Assembly (NCBI GenBank): GCA_016987375.1
Contig: PJRA01000077.1
Location: forward strand, 1,436,164 to 1,493,444
Reading direction: 5' to 3'
Length of the DNA stretch: 57,281 bases
Origin: Brachionus koreanus
Taxonomy: Eukaryota; Rotifera; Eurotatoria; Ploima; Brachionidae
Under the pieces are notes generated by a model. That model saw only the letters and a list, made by a program, of their open reading frames with translations, searched no databases and had not been told where the DNA came from. Below are positions 25,525 to 34,698 of the stretch, piece after piece (position 1 is the stretch's first letter; every line of letters begins with the position of its first letter). Made by a program: the position numbers and the translations under genes.

Positions 25525-26427
25525 ATGTTCGGTTCTTTTGGTAATTATTTAGCTTAACAAATGAATAAATAAAGATAATTTTGATTTCATAAAAAAGGTA
25601 ACTCATTGAGCACCACATGCGGCTCAAGCTGTCCATCACCATGTGCTCCACCACCACCACCACCTCCACAACCAGTACCTGTCCCAGTACCAGTTCCTCA
25701 ACCATATCCAGTACCTGTAAGAATTCCTCGACGTGTTCCAGTAGCAGTCCCAACACCAGTTCCTCAACCAGTTCCTTATCCAATCAGAGTGCCAGTGCCT
25801 AGAGCAGTACCAGTTCCAACTCCAGTTCCAATTCCTCAACCAGTTCAAGTTCCAGTTCCATTTAAAGTTCCTGTTAGAGTACCAGTACCAGTACAATTGA
25901 CTTATCATGAACCAGTTCCACAAGCTCAACAAGTTCAAGTACCAATTAGAGTACCTGTACCTCAAGCAGTTCCTGTTCCTACTCCAGTTCCGACTCCTGT
26001 TCCTGTAAGAGTTCCAATAAGAATACCAGTTCCACAGCCATATCCAGTAATTGAACATGTTGATGTGCCATACCGAGTTCCAGTTCCAAAAGCATATCCA
26101 GTTAAGGAACGATTTGAAGTTCCAGTTAGAGTACCTGTTCCATTAAGATATCCAGTTCCTCATCCGGTACCAGTACCAGTTAAAATTCCAACACCAGTTC
26201 CAGTTCCTCAAAAGTATCCAATTGCTACCCCTGTTCCTGTGCAACAACCTGTTCCAGTCCCAGTACCACCACCTTGTCCTTCACCATGCTCAACTTCTGT
26301 TTCACCTCCAGCTCTTCAATTTTCAACCTCTTTCCAATTTAATTCGCCAACACCTTCTCTTACACTTCCAGTAGCTCCAGCTCAAGTACAATCGTCATGC
26401 GGTTCAGCTTCATTTCTCATCTTCTAA
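25525..26427 (+). CDS. Pro-Val repeat protein 1 (putative structural protein)
   Basis: Two exons, 25525-25540 and 25598-26427, joined over a 57-bp intron, encode 281 residues; the tiny first exon gives MFGSF and the first base of the next codon. The N-terminus has a cysteine cluster (CGSSCPSPC) and a run of seven prolines. Residues from about 35 to 245 alternate Pro with Val and other residues (PVPVPVPQPYPVPVRIP and variants), using mainly CCA and GTT/GTA/CCT codons. The C-terminus has a second cluster (PPPCPSPC) and a Ser-rich end (SSCGSASF). There is no signal peptide or transmembrane segment. Pro-Val alternation forbids helix and most sheet, so an extended rod with disulphide-linkable ends is likely (inference). 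It has a paralogue at 27702-28607 and a truncated inverted copy at 33766-34611. No named family recognised. Confidence 0.8.
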
Positions 26428-27634
26428 ATTAGCTTAGCAATTTACAATTATTATTAATTTGACCATAAATTAACAAAAATTTGATTAAATAAATCATTCA
26501 TTTCATTTCATTTTATTTTTTTCTTCAAATTTTTGTGTCTTTATGCATCATTACAATATATATGTATATATATACATTTAAATATTATTAAAAATTGAAT
26601 GAACTTTGAATTGAAAAACTAACAAAATAAGCATCTTATTGACTTATTTTTTAAATTGAAATTGAAAAAGAAAAAAGAATAAAAAAATAAAAAATCTTTT
26701 CTTTCTAAATCACATATCTTTAATTAATTAATAAAAGAAAAAAATATGAAAAGAACCCTAAGTTGAATTTTTCTTTTAATTGAAAAAAAAAATTTCAATA
26801 AAGACAAAATATTTTAAATTAACTTGAATCAATTAAGAAAAAAAAATTTATACATACATATATTAATGAAAAAAATTAAACCAATACTTTTATTATAAAA
26901 TATTTTGTAAATATAGATTTATTATATTATAAAATAATTATTCATTTAAAAACACTATGATTACATTATTGCAAATCAATAGAAATTAGTATCGTATCCA
27001 AATCTTAAAAAATTAAAAATGTTGTATTCTATTTTAAAAAATTATTTATTTCATTAAAAGTTTTTAAATTTATAACTAAAATAGCATTCAATTTCAAAAT
27101 TTTAAATTTGAATTTTATAATCAAAAATATTGTTACATTAAGTATTTCTTTATTTTATTTTTTAATTCTTTTAACATTTCATAATTATATAGAATAAGTG
27201 TTAATCGGTCTTTGATTGCAAGGCAAGCCTTGTGATTAAGTTTAAATGATAATAACTCTAAATAGATAAATTTCTATTTTCATTCAATTTTCTTAAATAA
27301 ATATAATAAAAATTGTGATCTATTTCTGAATAAATTTTAAAATATTTTAAATCAAAATTAAAGAAAAAATATCCTATTTAATTTCAATCCTAGATGAAAT
27401 AAACTCAAAAATTTGGTCAATTTATTTTACTTTCTATTTTAAATGTAGGAGGAAATAATTGTATAAATTAAAATTCAATAATATTGCATTGTCATTGCTT
27501 TTTAATCGAATATTATTCAAAATTGATATGTTTCTATACATCAACTGTGTATATCAATGTTTAAACAAAAATAAAAATAAAAATAAAATATAAACAATTT
27601 AACGAGAAGTAATCATCCATAAAACTAGTTTTAT
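26428..27634. other. Spacer between the two Pro-Val genes
   Basis: AT-rich sequence carrying the 3' UTR of the first Pro-Val gene (AATAAA-type signals near 26487) and the upstream region of the second. No other feature seen. The segment is absent from the inverted copy, being part of the deleted 26254-29157 stretch. Confidence 0.5.
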
Positions 27635-27642
27635 TATAAATA
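27635..27642 (+). promoter_or_regulatory. TATA box of the second Pro-Val repeat gene
   Basis: TATAAATA lies 60 bp before the ATG at 27702, followed by a locally GC-richer stretch (GGATCGCTCCTGATC). This arrangement resembles the promoter of the first Pro-Val gene. Confidence 0.5.
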
Positions 27643-27701
27643 TGGATCGCTCCTGATCAATTCTATACAGAACCCTAAATCATTTCTAGGAAAAATTTAA
27701 A

Positions 27702-28607
27702 ATGTTCGCTTCACTATCTTCAAGTAAAAAAGCATTGTTAAACAGTTTTGGTTTGAAATTAAATAAATTTTTAAAAGCTTGTGGACCATCTTACACTCCT
27801 CCACCATCTTCTCCATCATGTGCCCCATGCAAAGTGCCAGTACCAGTTCCTTGTCCTGTTCCAACTCCTGTTCAAGTGCCACAATATTATAATGTATTAA
27901 AAATACTAAGAATTTTAATTTTTAATCAAATTCATTTAAAATTGTAGGTTCCAGTACCAACTCCATGCCCTAGACCTGTACCAGTCCCAGTTCCAAGACC
28001 ATGTCCAGTTCCAGTAGACATTCCACAACGTGTTCCAGTTCCAACTCCATTTAGAGTGCCAGTTCCAACGCCAGTAGCACAACCAGTTCAAATCCCTCAA
28101 CCAGTTCCTCAAATTAACAGAGTTCAAGTTCCATTGAATTACCAAGTGCCACAACCGGTTGCTGTTCCAACACCTGTTCGAATTCCTGTACGTGTACCAG
28201 TGCCACAACCATTTCCAGTTCCTCAACCAGTTCCAGTAGCTGTACCGGTTAGAATTCCAATACGTATTAGAGTACCAAGACCAGTTCCAGTTCCAGTTGA
28301 AGTTCCAATCCCAGTTAGAGTTCCACAACCATGTCCGGTACCTTTGAATGTTCCAGTTCCAGTTCCAGTGAGAGTACCAGTTGCTCAACCAGTCCCAACT
28401 CCATGTCCACAGCCAGTTCCTGTTCCAGTTCCAACTCCATGCCCACAACCCGTTAGAATTCCTGTTCCTGTACCAGTTCAGACATGTCCACAACCATGCC
28501 CATCACCTTGCTCAGCTTCATCTCTACCACAAGTTTCATTTCAATTACCAGCACCGTCAGTTTCATCACCTTTACCAGCATGCGGTTCATCTTTCTCCCT
28601 AAACTAG
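27702..28607 (+). CDS. Pro-Val repeat protein 2 (paralogue of protein 1)
   Basis: Exons 27702-27893 and 27948-28607, separated by a 54-bp intron, encode 283 residues. The N-terminus is a leaderless basic segment (KKALLNSFGLKLNKFLKACG), then a Pro/Ser/Cys block (PSCAPC). A long Pro-Val array follows, in which Cys recurs within the repeats (VPRPCPVPV, VPTPCPQPV). The C-terminus PCPSPCSASSLPQ and the ending ACGSSF match those of protein 1, so the two are tandem paralogues that share their ends and diverge in the array. It is richer in cysteine than protein 1. No signal peptide is visible. The function is unknown; cross-linked structural material is an inference from composition. Confidence 0.8.
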
Positions 28608-28913
28608 ATAGTAGATTAGATCCACTTTTCCTTTTAAAACCCACTTTATTCCTTTCAAATATACTAAAATAAAAAGTTAATTATTTTAATTTTTATTTTT
28701 TCAATCAAATTTTTAAAAAAAATACAAGAAGCAAGGCTTATTTAGAAATTTTAAAAGTCCATTATTAAATGTCTATGAATTGAACTACAACTGGAAAATA
28801 ATTTATTATAATTAAATGCAAGATCATAAATATTTCTAAAGAGAAAAAATTTCATTTGTTAATTGTCGTCCATTAAAAAAAATTATTCTTTATTTGGTTA
28901 TAAAAATATAGGA
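28608..28913. other. Spacer with one copy of a 28-bp direct repeat
   Basis: 3' flank of the second Pro-Val gene. A 28-bp stretch at 28759-28786 (CCATTATTAAATGTCTATG and on) recurs directly at 29216-29243 with one mismatch, 457 bp further on, bracketing the transposon-like frame at 28914-29144. It may mark the edges of an old insertion. Confidence 0.4.
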
Positions 28914-29144
28914 TTAAAAATTAGCAATTAAATAAGAATTCATCAATACTAAATTTATTAGATTTAAATTATTGCCTCCTTTAGTACCATCAGCTGAAAG
29001 CTTAACTTTTAAAGAAGTATTTGCTTCTTTTACAAAAACTTCGCTTCTCAAAAAACTAATAAGTTGGAACTTAATTTTCTCGGTTACATTTACAAAACGC
29101 GAATAAATTTTTATTATATAGAAAAAATTATACATTTCATTCAT
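28914..29144 (-). pseudogene. Fragment of a transposon-associated protein
   Basis: A 76-codon frame containing FVKEANTSLKVKLSADGTKG. The K-V-K-L-S-A-D-G-T block resembles a motif I associate with repetitive, transposon-linked proteins of invertebrate genomes, but I cannot name the family with certainty. It is too short to be a full gene, lies amid other transposon debris and has no recognisable partner exon. Confidence 0.35.
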
Positions 29145-29157
29145 TAATAGAAGATTC

Positions 29158-29590
29158 TAAATTATCTTTTTTAATAATAAGATCAAAATTATTTTTAAAA
29201 TTACAGTTAGTAATTCCATTATTAAATGCCTATGAATTGAACTTGGACTGTTTTAAAATATTTTATTCATTTTAAATCGTTAGATCTTTCATACCTTTCG
29301 GTTTCTCATTATAATCTTTAAAAAAATCAAAATAATTTCTAAATGTCTTAATTAATCAGCCAAGTCAATTTGAATACTAACCCTGTGTTGTGGTTTTGAG
29401 TTTCTAAATGTCGAGATGGTCATAAACTAACTCAAAGATTTTTGATTGGTATTGTTTGCCTCAATCGGACAGTATTGTTTCTGATATTCCATATTTGCAG
29501 ATCGCGTTAATCATCTCGAAGTATCGAAATTATTAAAAGGGGAAGGGTTTAGTAAACGGGAAAAGTTAATTAACAAAAATAGAGGATTAA
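29158..29590 (+). repeat. Left arm of a 433-bp inner inverted repeat
   Basis: Position x pairs with 63041-x in 33451-33883. The match breaks on both sides: base 29157 is C where the partner requires T, and base 29591 is A where it requires G. No mismatch was found in the stretches compared. The partner arm directly abuts the large right arm at base 33883. Confidence 0.93.
29381..29556 (-). mobile_element. Ty3/gypsy-like integrase fragment (left copy)
   Basis: The minus strand reads an integrase core segment: YFEMINAICKYGISETILSD, then a stop, then GKQYQSKIFELVYDH and KLKTTTQG. This matches the Y-G-x-P-E-x-I-L-S-D-Q-G core of Ty3/gypsy integrases, including the second catalytic Asp. The Gln after SD has become a stop codon, and a frameshift precedes the block. 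Only this fragment of the element is present. It lies wholly inside the 433-bp inverted repeat. Confidence 0.75.
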
Positions 29591-30349
29591 ATAGGAGTTT
29601 TCCAAAAAAATACCACTTTTAAATACCTTGCAACTGATGGTTTCCGACACTGAAAATTCACAATGACCACAAAAAGAGAGATACTTAAAGATTTTAATAA
29701 AAGAGAATGTTTTGTGTCGACCATTTTATTTACGGCCGCTTCTAGCCAAAAAGAAAAAAAAGAAACTTAAAGAGATGTGATTCTAAAAAGCTTTAATTAA
29801 AATATAATTGCTCTTTGTTTTTATATACTTTTTAGTGAAGCACGTTTAGCTAATCTAAACGATGCATTAAAAATTTAAATTTTAAGTTGTAGACCGCAGG
29901 ACTACAACACCTGTAAGAAAACAAAAAAAATTTTATCAATAAGATTTTCATTTTTTAGCATCTTTCAATATTCAATAAAAATAAAATTGTTTTATTATCT
30001 TTTATTTTTTATAAAAAAAATTAAATTTAATAAAAAATAAAGCTATTAGAAGAAAAATGTTCAAGCTGTTTATGCCATATAATTTTTTATCAAAAAAATA
30101 ATATTTATGAGATGTTTAGTGAAAGACAAAAAAAAAGAATTAAAGAAAAATTGGAAAACGCAATAATTAGTTTTGATGATAATATCAGGAAGGTTGGTTT
30201 GAGGCTAAGTAATTGTAAAATTATATATAATAGAATTATAATGGAATAATAATATAAATCCAATAAATTTCACTTTCACAATCTTAAATGAATGCGAAAA
30301 GGCTAAAACTTCTTTAGGAAATTATACTTTAGGAATATCCTTTTTAAAA
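29591..30349. other. Spacer, possible retroelement debris
   Basis: Single-copy sequence between the inner repeat and the hAT element. A small palindrome at 29886-29908 (GTTGTAG ... CTACAAC, 9-base loop) and a GTTTAG/CTAAAC palindrome about 40 bp before it resemble terminal hairpins of retroelements, but no LTR pair was found. No gene seen. Confidence 0.35.
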
Positions 30350-33172
30350 TAGGGTTGTTAATTGAACTTTTAAAACTTTGATGTTTTCATAATTTTTTCT
30401 TTTTGAAATAAAATTAAAACTTCGAATATTGAATTATTTTATTTTAACTAATATTTGACTTGAAATAATATTTCAAATTGAAAAATTTCAAGTCTAAAAT
30501 TAAGCTTTATCCTATTTCAAAATTTTAAATTTAAAAAAAAAACACATTGTATTAAAATTTTAAAATACGAAAATTGTGATTAAGAAAATTTTAAATTTAA
30601 AAGAAAAAAAATTAAAAATTTCGAAACTAAAATAATTAAATATGAGTTAAATTAATTAAACTTGTTTTTAATAACAAAATTAACCATTTCTAAAGCAGAT
30701 GGATCGATTCTATTTCTAACTTCAGTTTGAACTAATCCAGCCGAGCTAAAAAGGTTTTCTGATGGTACTGAAGAGGCGGTAACTGAAAAAACTAATTGGG
30801 CCACCTCAGCGAGCCATGGTATTTCTTTTTAATGGTGTCTATAAAAGCTTAATGCGCTGAAAATTTGAGTTTCTGGTTCCACAACAAAATTTAATGACTC
30901 ATAGGTTCTAAACTCATTTTCAATGCCCAAAAAATTTGTTTTATTTTCAGATCCATTAGTCTCAGAATTGTCAACTATACTTGAGAGAAAATTTGATCCA
31001 TCTAAATTTCGAACTTTTTTTCTGTTTTTTTGGTTACTCGATATTGGTTTTGTATTTGATTCTGATTCACATATTTCAATACTTGATGACCCAGCGCTTA
31101 AACTTTTGGATTGTATTTCAGGTGCATTTTCTCGCCCATCTATTTGTGTTTTTTGTTTATCAATAAATAATTTTTTATATTTAACAACAGTAGACTTTGC
31201 CTTTTCAATCATCTGATTACTTTTAAATTCATCATCTAAATAACTAAATTTTCTGTAATTATAATCTAAATAAGTTGACATCACAAAAAACTCGTTTAAA
31301 GAATCGTTCAAAACATAAAAGAATCTTTTAATTAAACTATCTATTATATGATTTCGGATTTTATTAACATTCGAATCTTTGAAAACCATCTCAGGTAGGG
31401 TTTTGTGTATTTATAATTAATTTATATATATATTGATGGATGTAACACAGAAGTTGTTACATATTTTGAGCCGGAAAAAAAAACAGTCAGCTCCTTTAAC
31501 GGCTGCAATAAACGATAAATGTCATAGATGAAATCGAATTGTTCATCATTTGGAATATTATCACTTATACCATCATCAAGTTCAAGGCGCAGGCGCTTTA
31601 ATGGTTCTTCATTCAAGAGTATAGATTCGATCATAGAAAGAGTCGAATTCTATCGAGTAGAGACCTCCTGAACGAGTTTTACTTTTCGGTCTAAATCCAA
31701 GTCTTCTTGTTTCTTTTGAAGAAGTCTATTTAGTCCATCGCTATGGCTAAAAGAAGCAACAAGCTTTTTACATCGATTAATCACTGGAATTAGTGTATTC
31801 TCTTTGATCGTGTTTTGTTCTTCTATTTGTTCTTTTTCATTCTCGTCAATCTTAATATCTTTTGAATTGCCTTTATCATCAAACGAACGTACTAAAAAGT
31901 AAGTTTCACCAGTAATTTTATCAACTTTACTCTTCAAATTTTTAATTTTAAACAAATCATTGATAGCTGAATTCAGCTTATGTGCTGCGCATGGTAGTGT
32001 TAAAATATTGTTATTAAACATTCTAAGTGCAGCCTTTATATTTGAACCAGAATTCGCAACAAACGAAATTACTTTATGTAACACTTTCCATTCAATTAAT
32101 TTGTTTTTAATTGTTTCATGTAAATAAAATTGATTGTGATCCTTAGTCAAGTACCGCAAAGATAATACTCGACTCACAAATTGGAAATTTAAAAAATCTA
32201 TGAAATGTAAAGTAAGACTCAAATAAGCAATGTTGCTAATTGATGTCCATACATCAGTTGTAACGCATCCAAATTTCATATTTTCAAGTTCGAGTATCAA
32301 ACAAGTTTTAATTGTAGAATATATATTTGGTATTAATTCGTATCTCAACGTTTGTCGGCAAGGTAGTTTTTAGTAATTTTTTCGAATAGTATCTATGAAA
32401 TCTTGGAATTCCTCATAATCAACAATGCTAAAATGCAAATTATTGTTTATGATTAACGAAACTAACTACTCGTTTATTTTAGCTATTTTTGTCTTTGAAG
32501 CCGTGTACTCTTCAATCACTTTCGGCTAAGTTAAGCTTTTTTGCTCCCCATCATCCTCAAAATCTAGTCGAAAGCGTTTCGAAGGCTGTGCAGGTTTAAT
32601 TGATTTTTCGTTAATGCTGTGTTTAAGCATAAGATGTTTGGATATCTCATTAGTTGAACCATTGTATATAGAGATGAATGATGGAGGTGTACATAAATTA
32701 CATTTAGCTGAGTTAGGATTTATTTTAGTTGCGTAATCATTTAACCATACCCAAGATCTCGGCTCCATTGCTTTTCTTTTTTTTGTGGTAGGAGGGGTCG
32801 CATCGGAATTACTGGACGGTGTATTTGATGACTTAGAAATATCAGTAAGCATTCTAAACAAATTATAGAGCTTAATTTATTTTTTGTAAATTTAAAGTTA
32901 AATTATTTAGAGTTTAAATTCCAAAAATTTCAAAATGTAACACATTATATTCAAAATTTCAAAGTTAACAATTTTAAATTTCAGACTTTTTTTCAAGCTT
33001 TGAATTTCAAGTTTGAAATGCAATTGAAATAGAAATTTAGAAGTTTGAAACTTTTTTTTTTTTTTAAAATTATAAAGTTTGAAATATTTCCAATATGTAA
33101 AAAAATAACTTGAACTTTCCCCAAAAACTTCAAGTTTTCGAATTTTAGTTAAGTTTTCAATTAACAACCCTA
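30350..33172 (-). mobile_element. hAT DNA transposon, nearly complete but inactive
   Basis: The ends are inverted repeats of TAGGGTTGTTAATTGAA (30350-30366, with its reverse complement ending at 33172). The flanking 8-mers TTTTAAAA (30342-30349) and GTTTAAAA (33173-33180) agree at 7 of 8 bases, as expected for an aged 8-bp hAT target duplication. The 2823-bp interior encodes a BED zinc finger and hAT transposase on the minus strand. It sits in the spacer between the arms of the inverted duplication and is not itself duplicated. Confidence 0.88.
30651..32861 (-). pseudogene. hAT transposase pseudogene with N-terminal BED zinc finger
   Basis: Reading from 32861 downwards: a BED finger (SWVWLNDYATKINPNSAKCNL ... 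HLMLKHS), an RNase-H-like region (MKFGCVTTDVWTS, the first catalytic Asp region), an insert, then the dimerisation segment (SSVPSENLFSSAGLVQTEVR) ending near 30651. Blocks at 32861, 32348 and 31634 share one frame and are interrupted by stop codons. One stop replaces the normally conserved Trp of the TRWNST motif (TAG near 31647). A frameshift lies between 31422 and 31389, and another stop precedes the dimerisation domain near 30829. The protein therefore cannot be made intact. Confidence 0.85.
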
Positions 33173-33450
33173 GTTTAAAAGAAGATAATATTTCTTTAAA
33201 ATAACCTTTTAATTATATTATGAAGGAAATTAGAAATCTACGAGAATAAAAATATAAGGACAAAATGTTTAAAATTGAATATTTTTTTTGCAGTGATTGG
33301 TAGTTTACTTCAATTTTATTGGGTTTAAATAGTGCGAATTCAAACCATCCTTGTATCTGGTGTACGGCAAACAAAAATGACTTTGGGAATTTAGAAAAAA
33401 ACTTTTCAATAACAGATCCAAGATTTTTCGCACGATCAATTAAACAACAC
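33173..33450. other. Short spacer between the hAT element and the inverted copy
   Basis: Single-copy sequence of 278 bp with no recognisable feature. Together with 29591-30349 it flanks the hAT element and was presumably one continuous stretch before that insertion. Confidence 0.5.
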
Positions 33451-33883
33451 TTAATCCTCTATTTTTGTTAATTAACTTTTCCCGTTTACTAAACCCTTCC
33501 CCTTTTAATAATTTCGATACTTCGAGATGATTAACGCGATCTGCAAATATGGAATATCAGAAACAATACTGTCCGATTGAGGCAAACAATACCAATCAAA
33601 AATCTTTGAGTTAGTTTATGACCATCTCGACATTTAGAAACTCAAAACCACAACACAGGGTTAGTATTCAAATTGACTTGGCTGATTAATTAAGACATTT
33701 AGAAATTATTTTGATTTTTTTAAAGATTATAATGAGAAACCGAAAGGTATGAAAGATCTAACGATTTAAAATGAATAAAATATTTTAAAACAGTCCAAGT
33801 TCAATTCATAGGCATTTAATAATGGAATTACTAACTGTAATTTTAAAAATAATTTTGATCTTATTATTAAAAAAGATAATTTA
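33451..33883 (-). repeat. Right arm of the 433-bp inner inverted repeat
   Basis: Reverse complement of 29158-29590. It abuts the right arm of the large inverted repeat, and base 33883 belongs to both matches. The junction joins sequence that is 2904 bp apart on the left side (26253 to 29158). Confidence 0.93.
33485..33660 (+). mobile_element. Ty3/gypsy-like integrase fragment (right copy)
   Basis: Same integrase remnant as at 29381-29556, here on the plus strand, with the same stop after ILSD. Sharing the disabling mutation shows that the fragment was already dead when the segment was copied. Confidence 0.75.
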
Positions 33884-34611
33884 ACAGGTTGTTGCACAGG
33901 AACAGGGGTAGCAATTGGATACTTTTGAGGAACTGGAACTGGTGTTGGAATTTTAACTGGTACTGGTACCGGATGAGGAACTGGATATCTTAATGGAACA
34001 GGTACTCTAACTGGAACTTCAAATCGTTCCTTAACTGGATATGCTTTTGGAACTGGAACTCGGTATGGCACATCAACATGTTCAATTACTGGATATGGCT
34101 GTGGAACTGGTATTCTTATTGGAACTCTTACAGGAACAGGAGTCGGAACTGGAGTAGGAACAGGAACTGCTTGAGGTACAGGTACTCTAATTGGTACTTG
34201 AACTTGTTGAGCTTGTGGAACTGGTTCATGATAAGTCAATTGTACTGGTACTGGTACTCTAACAGGAACTTTAAATGGAACTGGAACTTGAACTGGTTGA
34301 GGAATTGGAACTGGAGTTGGAACTGGTACTGCTCTAGGCACTGGCACTCTGATTGGATAAGGAACTGGTTGAGGAACTGGTGTTGGGACTGCTACTGGAA
34401 CACGTCGAGGAATTCTTACAGGTACTGGATATGGTTGAGGAACTGGTACTGGGACAGGTACTGGTTGTGGAGGTGGTGGTGGTGGTGGAGCACATGGTGA
34501 TGGACAGCTTGAGCCGCATGTGGTGCTCAATGAGTTACCTTTTTTATGAAATCAAAATTATCTTTATTTATTCATTTGTTAAGCTAAATAATTACCAAAA
34601 GAACCGAACAT
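33766..34611 (-). pseudogene. Truncated, chimeric copy of Pro-Val repeat gene 1
   Basis: Exon 1 (34596-34611), the intron and exon 2 down to base 33883 match the left gene. After VQQPV the frame leaves the Pro-Val array and runs into the inner-repeat DNA, adding about 37 unrelated residues (KLSFLIIRSKLF and on) before a stop at 33766. The cysteine-rich C-terminus (PPPCPSPC and the Ser-rich end) is missing. The copied TATA-like element at 34690-34698 is still present, so it could be transcribed, but the product would lack one of the two cysteine clusters. It could be a pseudogene or a new chimeric gene. Confidence 0.8.
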
Positions 34612-34689
34612 TTTGATAATCAAGACAAGTTTAGAGACTATAAGGAAATAATTGAAATGGATTGTGACTATTCTAAAGTAATCAACTTG

Positions 34690-34698
34690 CTTATATAT
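34690..34698 (-). promoter_or_regulatory. Copied TATA box upstream of the chimeric Pro-Val gene
   Basis: Mirror of the element at 25438-25446, with unchanged spacing to the ATG of the truncated Pro-Val copy. Confidence 0.4.

Larger units (their letters stand above)
21239..26253 (+). repeat. Left arm of a 5015-bp inverted duplication (source copy)
   Basis: Position x in this arm pairs with position 60136-x on the other strand, in 33883-38897. The constant sum holds at every point checked: the RING gene ends, the 24006-24257 frame, the Pro-Val gene start and both boundaries. So there is no net insertion or deletion. Translated frames in the two arms are identical where compared. The arm ends inside exon 4 of the protease gene and inside exon 2 of the first Pro-Val gene. 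Both genes continue intact beyond it on this side, which marks this arm as the source. Confidence 0.95.

Noticed and set aside
25617..25802. Ser/Thr-rich 61-codon frame overlapping Pro-Val gene 1
   Set aside because: A +1 frame shadow of CCA-CCA-type codons; no independent support.
25636..26058. 140-codon minus-strand frame rich in Trp, Asn, Tyr and Arg (also 27936-28493 and 34078-34500)
   Set aside because: It is the antisense of the Pro-Val array: CCA and GTT/GTA codons read backwards give TGG and AAC/TAC. It has no start context and no domain, and exists only because of codon bias in the true gene.
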